A stretch of DNA of 64,000 bases from CBDDCA01 sp965218205 (GTDB lineage Bacteria; Spirochaetota; Spirochaetia; WTKD01; G963693115). Position 1 is the stretch's first letter, and each line of letters starts with the position of its first letter. The DNA is taken from the NCBI GenBank assembly GCA_965218205.1, contig OZ244590.1, forward strand, positions 1,984,001-2,048,000, read 5' to 3'. The notes beneath the pieces were generated by a model that ran no database searches, was not told the DNA's origin, and saw only the letters and a program-made list of their open reading frames with translations. Positions 9,264 to 18,012 of this stretch are shown here, piece by piece. The translations under genes and the position numbers were made by a program.

Positions 9264-9295
9264 GTAATGAGAATTTTCAATAATTTTCTCATTAC
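9264..9295 (-). terminator. Inverted repeat after the hendecad-repeat gene
   Basis: Arms GTAATGAGAA and TTCTCATTAC (10 bp, perfect) with a 12-nt loop lie 38 bp beyond the stop of the repeat-protein gene and about 70 bp from the tRNA start. No strong U-run follows on the minus strand. The left arm overlaps a TTCGGTTAGTANTGAGAATTT motif that also occurs at 9984. Confidence 0.35.
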
Positions 9296-9332
9296 ATGTA
9301 TTGAAATAGTATATGCAATTTGTTTGCTTATA

Positions 9333-9929
9333 CTATCCTATAAATTTGAAAACAGTGATAAGCGTTGCTAGTACCGTAAACCCTGCAAATATATATACTT
9401 GTACAACATTTATTTTTTTATCCAATTTATCCATTCTTCCTGATAGTTTGTTCTCTACATGGTCTATTCTTTCTACTACATGGTCTATTCTTTCTGTTAG
9501 TTTACTTTCTACATGGTCTATTCTTTCTGTTAGTTTACTCTCTACATGGTCTATTCTTTCTACTACATGATCTATTCTTTCTGTTAGTTTACTCTCTACA
9601 TGATCTATTCTTTCTGTTAGTTTACTCTCTACATTATCTATTCTTTCTGTTAGTTTACTCTCTACATTATCTATTCTTTCTGTTAGTTTATCTTCTACAT
9701 GGTTTATTCTTTCTGTAAGTTTATCTTCTACATGGTCTATTCTTTCTGTAAGTTTATCTTCTACATGGTCTATCTCTTTGGATAATAATTCATAATGAGT
9801 AAGAGGTTTTTTTAGTGATTTATTTTCTGTATCTTTTGAGGGTAGCTTTTTCTTTTTGGTAGAAGATATATTACTTGTCTTTCTCGTACTCTTTCTATTG
9901 TTTTGTTGTATTACATATTGTTCTGCCAT
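9333..9929 (-). CDS. Bdr-like hendecad-repeat coiled-coil membrane protein
   Basis: The 198-residue product has a basic N-terminus (about 1-50, many Lys/Ser/Thr), a central array of 11-residue units IDHVEDKLTER / IDHVESKLTER (nine full units plus two shortened IDHVVER units) from about residue 53 to 165, and a single C-terminal transmembrane helix (VYIFAGFTVLATLITVF). An 11-residue period with I/V/L at fixed spots predicts a long parallel coiled coil standing on the membrane. The same plan, repeats of the KIDxVEKNL type plus a C-terminal membrane helix, is known from Bdr proteins of Borrelia and related phage-linked families. The similarity is in architecture and motif, not proven homology. 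Role unknown. Start is ATG at 9929. Confidence 0.8.
   Translation of the reverse strand: MAEQYVIQQNNRKSTRKTSNISSTKKKKLPSKDTENKSLKKPLTHYELLSKEIDHVEDKLTERIDHVEDKLTERINHVEDKLTERIDNVESKLTERIDNVESKLTERIDHVESKLTERIDHVVERIDHVESKLTERIDHVESKLTERIDHVVERIDHVENKLSGRMDKLDKKINVVQVYIFAGFTVLATLITVFKFIG
9457..9772 (-). repeat. 33-bp coding tandem repeats
   Basis: About ten units of a 33-bp (11-codon) repeat encode the coiled coil of the Bdr-like protein. Two units are shortened by 12 bp to 21 bp, keeping the frame. Units are nearly identical at DNA level, so repeat number is likely to vary by slippage or recombination. Confidence 0.85.
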
Positions 9930-10053
9930 ATATATAGTATACTACTTTCTGCATATTTTTGATGCAATGCAGATTTAAGCACTTTCGGTTAGTAGTGAGA
10001 ATTTCCCCTCAATCTTGACTATTTGGCATACTTACAGGATAATAATAATAACA

Positions 10054-10347
10054 ATGATAACAAAACAAGATGTTCATAACACAGCATCGTTACTCAACAT
10101 ATCTATTAGTGAGCAAGAAGCCGAAACATTACAGGCATCTCTAGCAACACTTGTAGAGTATTTTCAAGTGATGGAAAAAGCACTTGAAACTGACCAAGCA
10201 CCTACTACCACCACTCATGCTCCTATTGAAGAATCTATTGCACAGTACAGAGATGATCAGGCATATCCCTATCCTCATCCAGAATCACTCATTGAAAAAA
10301 GTGAAGAACATGAAGAAAATTTTGTTATTGTTCCGAATATTTTATAA
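10054..10347 (+). CDS. gatC: Asp-tRNA(Asn)/Glu-tRNA(Gln) amidotransferase subunit C
   Basis: The 97-residue product from the ATG at 10054 fits GatC: an N-terminal helix with ITKQDVHNTASLLNISISEQEAETL, a helix LVEYFQVMEKALETD and a conserved tail around YRDDQAYPYPHPE that resembles the RDD element of the family. GatC is the small subunit that wraps around GatA and ties it to GatB in the transamidosome, which turns misacylated Glu-tRNA(Gln) and/or Asp-tRNA(Asn) into the correct forms. The gene is followed at once by gatA and gatB on the same strand, a complete operon. An upstream TTG at 10015 is less likely as start because it lies outside the family's usual length. Confidence 0.93.
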   Translation: MITKQDVHNTASLLNISISEQEAETLQASLATLVEYFQVMEKALETDQAPTTTTHAPIEESIAQYRDDQAYPYPHPESLIEKSEEHEENFVIVPNIL

Positions 10348-10373
10348 TAGTGACAGTAAACAATATAATATAT

Positions 10374-11816
10374 ATGAAAGAATATTGGAAAAAACAGTTA
10401 TCTCCGTCTCATATTGAAACATACACAAACGCTATAAAAGAGATAAATGAGCATATCAATGCATTTGTAGTATGTAATACTCCCTCCGAAATTGTCGAAC
10501 CACAAGAACAAAACAATGACAATACCCAATCATCAGTTGCACTACATAACATCCCTTTTGCAATAAAATCAAATATAGCAGTACAGGGACACACAGTAAA
10601 CTGTGCATCAGCACTTTTAGAGCATTTTAAGAGTCCTATTACTGCAAGTGCCGTACAATCTATTTTTAACAATGGAGCAAAATGTGTAGGGTTTACCAAT
10701 ATGGACGAATTTGGGATGGGTTCATCTACAGTACATAGTATATATGGAAGAACAAACAATCCTTGGGATCTGCAACGTAGTCCTGGAGGCTCGAGTGGAG
10801 GAACTGCTGCTGCAGTGAGTGCTGGCACAGTACCATTTTCCTTAGGGAGCGACACTGGAGGCTCTATTCGCCAGCCTGCTATGTTTTGTGGAACATGGGG
10901 ACTGAAACCAAGTTATGGTGCAGTTTCGCGCTACGGACTTGTAGCATATTCTTCTTCGCTTGATGTTATTGGAATCATCGCTGAAGATCCCTATTGGTTA
11001 GACACTGTATTTTCCGTTATGAAAGTACAAGAACGTGATGTACACGATGCAAGTTCCTTTTATCCTAAAACAGTTCCTTCCACTGAAGTAAAAAAAATAG
11101 CAGCATATATCCCTAAAAAAGAGGATATTACTGAGCAAATGTATCGTACAATGCAGGATGCTATAAAAGGCTATAGAAACGCGGGGTATGAAGTAGAAGA
11201 AATAGAACTTTCCATATTTGAGTATGCTCCTGCAGTGTATCTCACTATTAGTACCGCAGAAGCAAGTGCTAATCTTGCCCGTTTTGATGGTATTCGGTAT
11301 GGAAGCAGAGGCGGCTTTGCAGAAAATGCCAGCTCCCTTGTTCAAAATGCACGCAATCATGGCTTAGGAGAAGAAGTGAAACTTCGTATTATCACAGGGG
11401 GCTATGTATTACAATCAGGATTTCAAGATCAATACTATACAAAGGCTTTATCGTTACGCAAACATATCCGCAAGACATTAGTGTCAATACTATCACAATA
11501 CGATGTGCTTATGCTGCCTGTGTTTCCTACACAAGCATTTTTATTTGAAGACAAAAACATGAACGATTTTGCTCAAAAAATAGGAGACACGTATTCGGTA
11601 GTAGCTAATTTATCAGGGTTACCAGCAATCTCTTGTCCTACAGGACTGTACGATCAGCTTCCTTCTGGCATACAGATGATAGGCCCCTACTATTCTGAAA
11701 AACGTTTGTGCAAGTTTGCAGCAGATACTAAACATATTTTCGAACATCATCGTTCTGCCCATGCTCAAGCATTTTTTAAGAAAACATCACAACAAATACA
11801 AGGAGAATCTATATAG
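10374..11816 (+). CDS. gatA: Asp/Glu-tRNA amidotransferase subunit A
   Basis: GatA is the amidase subunit that frees ammonia from glutamine. The sequence shows the amidase-signature fold with its Ser-cisSer-Lys triad: the Lys in AIKSNIAVQGHTVNCAS (about residue 60), the cis-Ser in GGSSGGTAAAVSAG and the nucleophile Ser in SDTGGSIRQPA (about 155). About 480 residues is normal for the family. The ATG at 10374 gives a good family N-terminus (MKEYWKKQLSPSH); a GTG at 10350, two bases after the gatC stop, is an alternative. No clear ribosome binding site precedes either, suggesting translational coupling to gatC. gatB follows after a short gap. Confidence 0.95.
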   Translation: MKEYWKKQLSPSHIETYTNAIKEINEHINAFVVCNTPSEIVEPQEQNNDNTQSSVALHNIPFAIKSNIAVQGHTVNCASALLEHFKSPITASAVQSIFNNGAKCVGFTNMDEFGMGSSTVHSIYGRTNNPWDLQRSPGGSSGGTAAAVSAGTVPFSLGSDTGGSIRQPAMFCGTWGLKPSYGAVSRYGLVAYSSSLDVIGIIAEDPYWLDTVFSVMKVQERDVHDASSFYPKTVPSTEVKKIAAYIPKKEDITEQMYRTMQDAIKGYRNAGYEVEEIELSIFEYAPAVYLTISTAEASANLARFDGIRYGSRGGFAENASSLVQNARNHGLGEEVKLRIITGGYVLQSGFQDQYYTKALSLRKHIRKTLVSILSQYDVLMLPVFPTQAFLFEDKNMNDFAQKIGDTYSVVANLSGLPAISCPTGLYDQLPSGIQMIGPYYSEKRLCKFAADTKHIFEHHRSAHAQAFFKKTSQQIQGESI

Positions 11817-11843
11817 GCAACATATGCTTATTGTTATACCATT

Positions 11844-13265
11844 ATGCAAGACTATGATGTATTTATAGGATTAGAAATTCATGTTCAGCTAAACACTCAT
11901 TCTAAAATGTTTTGTTCCTGTCCTAACCATTTTGGAGAAATACAAAATACCAATGTTTGCCCCATATGTTTAGGGTATCCTGGCATGTTGCCCATTCCAA
12001 ACATGAAAGCCATAGAATACGCATACAAAATTGCCCATGCCCTTCATTGTACCTTAGCTCCTACCGTTATCTTTGATAGAAAAAATTACTATTACCCTGA
12101 TCTTCCAAAAAATTATCAAATATCACAGTTTCATGAACCAATAGGAAGAAATGGTAATTTTGAATACATATACAATGATAGCATTAAAACACTACGCATC
12201 CATGAAGCTCATCTTGAAGAAGATGCAGGAAAACTTATACACAGCTCAGACAGTAGCTTTTGTGATTATAATCGCTCAGGAACACCACTCATGGAAATAG
12301 TAACTGAACCAGAAATTTATTCTGTAACAGAAGCAGAAGAAATACTAAAACAATTTAGACGTTTAGTACGGTATCTTGATGTATGTGATGGAAACATGGA
12401 GGAAGGCTCTCTTCGTTGCGATGCTAATATATCAATAAATCATACAGGAAAAGGGTTAGGCACAAAAGTAGAAATAAAAAATGTTAATAGTTTTAAGTTT
12501 GTACGCTCTGCCTTAGAATACGAAATAGAACGTCAATACAAGCTATTACAGAACAATACGCCTATTGCACAAGAAACACGCTTATGGAATGAAAACAGAG
12601 ACATGACCGAAAGCATGCGTACAAAAGAAATTGCAGATGATTACCGTTATTTTCCTGAACCTGATATTACTCCACTTACATTACCTAAACGCTTCTTTGA
12701 TATATTAAAAGAAAATGAAGAAGAAAATCCTGCACATCGTTATATGAGAATACAAAAACTGTATAATCTTGAAAAAAATACACTTGATTTTTTTATTGAA
12801 GAAAAGTCATACATAGAATATTTTGAAACAGTCATACATAACGGTGTATCTCCTACACTAATAGCAACATGGGGCTCAGGGGATGTAAAAAAAATGTATA
12901 ATAGACATAAAATTCCCTTTGCAGAAAAACCTCTTGATGCAAAAAGACTCTCTCAGTTACTATTACTCGTACAAGACGGTATTTTACATGGAAAACTTGC
13001 TAAAAATGTATTAGAAAAAATATTTGAAGATGATCTTGATCCTGCTGAGATTATAGAAAAGTACACACTAAAAGAAATAACCCCTAAAGAGTTACATACA
13101 ATTGTCAATACAGTACTGTCTCAACAAACAAACGCAGTACAACAATACAAAAATGGAGACACAAAACCGTTTGGTTTTTTAATGGGAGAAGTTATGAAAG
13201 CAACAGCAGGTCGTGCTAACCCTGCCCAATTAAAAACTGAACTACAAAAAGCTCTCCAACAGTAA
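11844..13265 (+). CDS. gatB: Asp/Glu-tRNA amidotransferase subunit B
   Basis: The 473-residue product is full-length GatB, the subunit that binds the misacylated tRNA and carries out the kinase and transamidation step. Hallmarks: the start motif YDVFIGLEIHVQLNTHSKMF, a zinc-binding-type CSCP...CPICLGYPGMLP region, RKNYYYPDLPKNYQISQ, DYNRSGTPLMEIVTEPE and the DYRYFPEPD motif. The C-terminal YqeY-like tail domain ends with GFLMGEVMKATAGRANPAQL. It closes the gatCAB operon. The gene is convergent with fabF; the 50-bp gap shows no obvious hairpin. Confidence 0.97.
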   Translation: MQDYDVFIGLEIHVQLNTHSKMFCSCPNHFGEIQNTNVCPICLGYPGMLPIPNMKAIEYAYKIAHALHCTLAPTVIFDRKNYYYPDLPKNYQISQFHEPIGRNGNFEYIYNDSIKTLRIHEAHLEEDAGKLIHSSDSSFCDYNRSGTPLMEIVTEPEIYSVTEAEEILKQFRRLVRYLDVCDGNMEEGSLRCDANISINHTGKGLGTKVEIKNVNSFKFVRSALEYEIERQYKLLQNNTPIAQETRLWNENRDMTESMRTKEIADDYRYFPEPDITPLTLPKRFFDILKENEEENPAHRYMRIQKLYNLEKNTLDFFIEEKSYIEYFETVIHNGVSPTLIATWGSGDVKKMYNRHKIPFAEKPLDAKRLSQLLLLVQDGILHGKLAKNVLEKIFEDDLDPAEIIEKYTLKEITPKELHTIVNTVLSQQTNAVQQYKNGDTKPFGFLMGEVMKATAGRANPAQLKTELQKALQQ

Positions 13266-13315
13266 ATAAAGGTACTTTCTTTTCCTCTTTTACTTGTTCT
13301 TATTTCTCATACCTA

Positions 13316-14575
13316 CTACGATTCAAACTTCTTAAACAAGACTGCTCCATTATGGCCACCAAACCCAAGCGTAGTAGATAATGCATAATCGACAGTATGA
13401 GAAACTCCTTTGTGTGGCACATAGTCTAAATCACATTCTGGATCAGGAGTATCAAGATTGATAGTAGGCGGAACAAACTGATCCTCTATCGCTTTAATAC
13501 ACACAATAGATTCTATCGCTCCAGTAGCACCAATACAATGTCCAGTCATAGATTTTGTTGAACTTACTTTTAATCTATAGGCATGTTCCTTAAACACTTC
13601 CTTAATGGCTCTTGTTTCTATTGGATCATTTGTAGAAGTAGATGTTCCATGAGCATTGATATAGTGTACTGCAGTTCCATCAATATCTGCCATACGCAAT
13701 ACATCCTGCATTGCTTTCGTAATACCCGAACCAAGCGGATCTGGGGCAGTGTAATGATATGCATCATTTATATTTGAAAATCCCACCAATTCTGCCAGAA
13801 TAGTAGCTCCTCTATCCTGTGCATGCTCTAACGATTCAAGCGCAATCATAGCTGCACCTTCTGACATAACAAAGCCATCTCTGTCTTTATCAAAAGGACG
13901 CGATGCTTTTTGTGGAGTATCATTCCATTTTGTACTTAACGCATGCAGTACATTAAAACTAGAAAAAACAAAGGGTACTATGGTAGCTTCCGAACCACCT
14001 GCCAGCATAAAATCACAGTCTCCTATAATAATATGTCGTGCTGCTGATGCAATAGCGTCAGTACTTGATGAACATGCAGTATTAACAGTGTAGTTGGGAC
14101 CGCATAATGCCTTATATTTTAATGCCACAGTAGAACTTGCAGAGTTTGGAATAATTTTTGATATAGTCATAATAGGCACTCTGTTCCACCCTTTGTCCCT
14201 AAAAGTATAAGCTGCATCTAAATAGCTCTCTGTTCCTCCAATGCCTACCCCTACAATACATCCCTGCCTATACTTATTCTTATCAGATAGCTGTATACCA
14301 CTTTTTTCTATACATTCAATAGCAGCAGCACAGCTCATCACACTCACTTTGTCCATTTTTCGAATTTCTTTTTTTTCAAGATATGATTCTGGATTAAAGT
14401 TTTTTAGTTCCCCTCCATAATGAGTAGGATTATCTTTCATATGCTCTAACACATGAGAGTTAAGTGTAGCAATGCCACTTTTTCCATTACGCAACGATTC
14501 CCACATTTTAGGAACACTGTTACCTACTGGACACACAGTTCCATATCCTGTTATCACCACTCTTCTTTTATTCAT
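13316..14575 (-). CDS. fabF: Beta-ketoacyl-ACP synthase II
   Basis: The 419-residue protein is a condensing enzyme of type II fatty-acid synthesis. The Cys-His-His catalytic set is visible: Cys in TVNTACSSSTDAIASA, His in YINAHGTSTSTNDPIET and His in STKSMTGHCIGATGA. Its start MNKRRVVITGYGTVCPVG and its end TTLGFGGHNGAVLFKK are typical of FabF rather than FabB. It is the last gene of a fabD-fabG-fabF operon transcribed on the minus strand, separated from fabG by 8 bp, with a GGAGGATAT ribosome binding site. acpP and fabH are not in the window. Confidence 0.96.
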   Translation of the reverse strand: MNKRRVVITGYGTVCPVGNSVPKMWESLRNGKSGIATLNSHVLEHMKDNPTHYGGELKNFNPESYLEKKEIRKMDKVSVMSCAAAIECIEKSGIQLSDKNKYRQGCIVGVGIGGTESYLDAAYTFRDKGWNRVPIMTISKIIPNSASSTVALKYKALCGPNYTVNTACSSSTDAIASAARHIIIGDCDFMLAGGSEATIVPFVFSSFNVLHALSTKWNDTPQKASRPFDKDRDGFVMSEGAAMIALESLEHAQDRGATILAELVGFSNINDAYHYTAPDPLGSGITKAMQDVLRMADIDGTAVHYINAHGTSTSTNDPIETRAIKEVFKEHAYRLKVSSTKSMTGHCIGATGAIESIVCIKAIEDQFVPPTINLDTPDPECDLDYVPHKGVSHTVDYALSTTLGFGGHNGAVLFKKFES

Positions 14576-14583
14576 ATATCCTC

Positions 14584-15336
14584 CTACATGCCTCCAGAAA
14601 CAACCAACACTTCACCAGTGATATACCGAGCCATATCAGAACATAAAAATATAACTGGATCAGCAATATCTTCTGCCTCCCCCATTCTTCCTAGAGGAAT
14701 GGAATCTAATAATTTTTGTTTATACTCTTCATTTATTGCTACTGTCATATCAGTATGTATAAGACCAGGCGATACAACATTTACACGTACTCCTCGCTTG
14801 GCTATTTCTTTTGCAAGACTTTTAGTAAACCCAATAATCCCTGCCTTTGATGCAGCATAGTTTGATTGCCCAACATTTCCTGTTATTCCTACTATTGAAC
14901 TTATATTGACTATACTCCCGCTTCTCTGCTTCAACATTATTTTTGATGCAACTTTACATGCAATAAATACACTACGCAGATTAGTCTGTATCACATCATC
15001 CCAGTCACTTTCTTGCAGCCCAATAATGAGCTTATCTCGTGTAATACCAGCATTATTTACAAGAACATCCAAACTGCCAGCTTTTGCAGTAAAATCTTGC
15101 AAGGCCTGTGATAATACTACATCATCAGTAACAGATCCTTCGTAATGCTGTAGCTTTGCATTATGCTGAGTAGCTAAGTGTAATAGCTCATCATGTTGTG
15201 GGCTTATGTGTCGGGAAAAGTATGCCAACTGAGAGACACCATTCAGTATACACTGTTTACAAATTGCAAACCCTATTCCCTTAGAACCACCTGTAATAAA
15301 TGCTGTTTTATTCTGTAAAAGCATTGTACCGTCCAT
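14584..15336 (-). CDS. fabG: 3-oxoacyl-ACP reductase
   Basis: A 250-residue short-chain dehydrogenase that reduces 3-ketoacyl-ACP with NADPH. Visible motifs are the Rossmann glycine motif ITGGSKGIGFAIC (about 12-24), NNAGIT (about 90), the catalytic Ser in IVNISSIVG and the YAASKAG Tyr/Lys pair, followed by the PG-x-I-x-TDM loop. The C-terminus YITGEVLVVSGGM is typical of FabG. Start is taken as the ATG at 15336; an in-frame ATG four codons later (MLLQNK) is equally good. The gene lies between fabD (27 bp upstream) and fabF (8 bp downstream). Confidence 0.95.
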   Translation of the reverse strand: MDGTMLLQNKTAFITGGSKGIGFAICKQCILNGVSQLAYFSRHISPQHDELLHLATQHNAKLQHYEGSVTDDVVLSQALQDFTAKAGSLDVLVNNAGITRDKLIIGLQESDWDDVIQTNLRSVFIACKVASKIMLKQRSGSIVNISSIVGITGNVGQSNYAASKAGIIGFTKSLAKEIAKRGVRVNVVSPGLIHTDMTVAINEEYKQKLLDSIPLGRMGEAEDIADPVIFLCSDMARYITGEVLVVSGGM

Positions 15337-15363
15337 ATTTTTACATATTTGATATATAGTATA

Positions 15364-16326
15364 TCATAAAGAAATTATTTTTTCAAAATTATCTATTGAG
15401 GTTGCTTCAACAATAGACGCATCATTTTTGCTTGCTCTCCATTGTTCCCATAATCCTGATAACACTGTTCCTGGACCTACTTCCAATACACGAGTAGGCT
15501 GCATATCGTTCCATAGAGACTCTTCTTCTGCAATCCATACTACAGGATGTATCAACTGATCAAGATACAACGCTTTTAGCTCCGCTCCTGTGCGTACTAT
15601 CGCACCAGTAACATTGGAATAAATAGGCATACATGGATCATTAAAGTGAATATCACTCATAATGCTCTCAAATTGAACACGAGCATCTTTCATAAATGGC
15701 GTATGAAACGCTCCTCCTACCTTTAAGAGAACAGATCTTTTTGCTCCTTTTTCTTTTAAGAGCTCTGACGCTTGTTGTCTTGCTTTGAGCGTACCGCTAA
15801 TAACTCCTTGCACAGGACTATTATACATGGACACATACGCATGTTCTACTGCATTCTCTGTGAGTATATCATGTATACTGTCTGGATGCATCCCTAAAAT
15901 AGCAGTCATTCCTAACTGTGCCTCTTCATCTTTTGAAAGATATTGTTCCTGCTTTTTACTTGCTTCTTCCATAATTTTTCCGCGCTGTACTACCATACGA
16001 AACATATCCTCTTGATTCACTACTTGTGCAAATACAAGGGCAGCATATTCACCTAAACTAAATCCAGCAACAGCATCTGGAACAATATCATGTTCTTGCA
16101 AGGCAAGTGCAGTTGCTATATTCACTGCACTTATTGCTATTTGTGTGTTCTCTGTCTTTTGAAGCTCTTCTGCACTTGATTCAAACAATAAAGAGGGAAT
16201 ATCTTTTTGCACTATATCAGAAACAGTAGTGAAAAAATCTGTTACTTTTTGAGAGTTATCAAAAAAATCTTTTCCCATACCTGGTTTTTGTGCTCCCTGA
16301 CCGGGAAATAAAAATACAGTTTTCAT
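15364..16326 (-). CDS. fabD: Malonyl-CoA:ACP transacylase
   Basis: The 320-residue protein opens with the FPGQGAQKPGMG motif of malonyl transferases, carries the nucleophile Ser in GFSLGEYAAL (GFSLG in place of the more common GHSLG) and the catalytic His in GGAFHTPFM. It charges acyl carrier protein with malonyl groups, feeding FabF. First gene of the fabD-fabG-fabF operon. The upstream gap (16327-16387) is short and shows no strong promoter or hairpin. Confidence 0.95.
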   Translation of the reverse strand: MKTVFLFPGQGAQKPGMGKDFFDNSQKVTDFFTTVSDIVQKDIPSLLFESSAEELQKTENTQIAISAVNIATALALQEHDIVPDAVAGFSLGEYAALVFAQVVNQEDMFRMVVQRGKIMEEASKKQEQYLSKDEEAQLGMTAILGMHPDSIHDILTENAVEHAYVSMYNSPVQGVISGTLKARQQASELLKEKGAKRSVLLKVGGAFHTPFMKDARVQFESIMSDIHFNDPCMPIYSNVTGAIVRTGAELKALYLDQLIHPVVWIAEEESLWNDMQPTRVLEVGPGTVLSGLWEQWRASKNDASIVEATSIDNFEKIISL

Positions 16327-16387
16327 ATGTTCATTATAATACAGGATACCGCACTATGCAATTTTATTACAAGCATAGACATCATTT

Positions 16388-17692
16388 TTAGTTATTATAG
16401 AGGTATACAATACCTATGATAGCTACTATCCATACCATAGGGGTTATCTTTTTATATTCACCACGCCCCAACTGAATAGCAATATAACTTATAAAACCAA
16501 AGATAATGCCATGACTGATAGAAAAAGTAAAAGGCATCATAAACGCGGCAATACCTGCAGGAATAAGCTCAAAAATATCGTTAAAGTCAAGTTCTTTTAA
16601 GTTTTGTATAAACAAAAACCCTACATAAATAAGTGCAGGAGCGGTAGCATACGATGGTATAGAATCAATCAACGGAAAAAAGAATAAAGATAACAAAAAT
16701 AAAATACCTACTACACATGCAGTCAGCCCTGATTTTCCTCCCTGCTTAATACCCGCAAGGCTTTCTATATAGGCTGTTGCGGTAGAAGTGCCTAATACAC
16801 TCCCCACAATAGTTGCTATAGAATCAACAATAAGTGGTTTAGAGTTCTTTTCAATATCTAAGGCTACATTATCATCTTCATGATTCACCGAATGAGAAAT
16901 GGCAAGTAAGGTTCCTGTACTATCAAAAAAATCTACAAATAATATTGATAATACCACTGTAATAAAAGGGATATTCAATAAAAGGCTCATATTAAAATCC
17001 AATGCCATAAAGGTAGAAAATGAAGGGATAATTCCTATCACTCCTTTGTAGCTGTTATCAGTAACAATAAACGAAACAATGGTAATAATAAGAATGCTCA
17101 TCAACAAAGATCCACGGACTTTCAAAGATTCTAAAAATAATATAAGCAAAAACCCAAAACAGCTTAATAGTACAGTGGTTTCTTTTAATGATCCAAATCC
17201 TGTAATAGTAGCATTATTTGCAACAATAATTCCAGCATTTTGCAGTCCTATGTACGCAAGAAAAAATCCAACTCCTACTCCTATGCCAATTTTTAGATTT
17301 TTAGGAATTGATTGAATAATTATCCTTCGAAGTGATGTAACAGATATAAAAAGAAATATAATACCGCTGACAAATACAGCAAATAATGCAACTTGCCATG
17401 TAAGTCCCATTGACAATACAACTGCATAGGTAAAAAATGCATTCAAACCCATACCAGGTGCAAGTGCAACTGGCCACTTTGCATACAGTCCCATGCATAA
17501 ACTTGATATTGCAGATATAATAACAGTGGCAACAAACAAGGACCCTTTGTCCATTCCTGTAGCACTTAAAATGGCAGGGTTTACTGCAATAATATACGCC
17601 ATTGTTAAGAAAGTGGTAATACCTGCAGTTATTTCTGCACCTACCGTAGTTTTTAGCGTATCTAAGCTAAAATAATTATTGAGAAATCTCAT
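16388..17692 (-). CDS. AzgA-type NCS2 purine permease (adenine/guanine/hypoxanthine)
   Basis: The 434-residue product from the ATG at 17692 is an inner membrane transporter with about 12-14 hydrophobic segments. It begins FSLDTLKTTVGAEITAGITTFLTMAYII, shows ALAPGMGLNAFF and, in the second half, VDFFDSTGTLLAIS and GTSTATAYIESLAGI, all marks of the AzgA/PbuG group that imports purine bases. An AAGAGGAGATAGT ribosome binding site supports this start; the longer frame to 17737 adds a charged stretch foreign to the family. It may be an extra gene after fabD or independently transcribed. I searched the upstream region for a purine riboswitch by eye and saw none. Confidence 0.93.
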   Translation of the reverse strand: MRFLNNYFSLDTLKTTVGAEITAGITTFLTMAYIIAVNPAILSATGMDKGSLFVATVIISAISSLCMGLYAKWPVALAPGMGLNAFFTYAVVLSMGLTWQVALFAVFVSGIIFLFISVTSLRRIIIQSIPKNLKIGIGVGVGFFLAYIGLQNAGIIVANNATITGFGSLKETTVLLSCFGFLLILFLESLKVRGSLLMSILIITIVSFIVTDNSYKGVIGIIPSFSTFMALDFNMSLLLNIPFITVVLSILFVDFFDSTGTLLAISHSVNHEDDNVALDIEKNSKPLIVDSIATIVGSVLGTSTATAYIESLAGIKQGGKSGLTACVVGILFLLSLFFFPLIDSIPSYATAPALIYVGFLFIQNLKELDFNDIFELIPAGIAAFMMPFTFSISHGIIFGFISYIAIQLGRGEYKKITPMVWIVAIIGIVYLYNN

Positions 17693-17929
17693 ACTATCTC
17701 CTCTTTTTTGAGTTGTTATGATCTCTATTTTTACCATATCATAAGAGAACGGAACTCAAAGAGTAATAGTAAAAATAACTTTTAAGAAATAGGGGAAACA
17801 AAATGTTTCTTTAATAATTGTTTACACGCGAATTTACTATTAGTATACCACATTCAGAAATTATATGAAATATATAGGTGAATTTTTTTTGGAAATTCAA
17901 GAAATAAACACGAAAAAAGAATAGGATAA

Positions 17930-18012
17930 ACAATACTATTTTTAGCTATTTGTACTATAATATTATTGTGTATAATGCTATATACAATAAACAAATAGTA
18001 AGGAGTATTTCT
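17930..18012 (+). promoter_or_regulatory. Promoter of lipoprotein copy 2 with palindrome
   Basis: TATAAT at 17956-17961 is followed by an imperfect palindrome at 17966-17987 (arms TTGTGTATA / TATATACAA around ATGC, one mismatch), related to the palindromes before copies 1, 3 and 4. The ribosome binding site AAGGAG (18000-18005) lies 7 bp before the ATG at 18013. The long poly-A tract of the other copies is absent. The rest of the 17693-17929 divergent gap holds no gene that I can see. Confidence 0.55.

Noticed and set aside
9457..9772. Regular repeats that look at first like a CRISPR array.
   Set aside because: Units are contiguous without spacers and encode 11-residue coiled-coil repeats in frame.
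17693..18012. Purine riboswitch upstream of the purine permease.
   Set aside because: No conserved purine-aptamer core or loop sequences could be found by eye.
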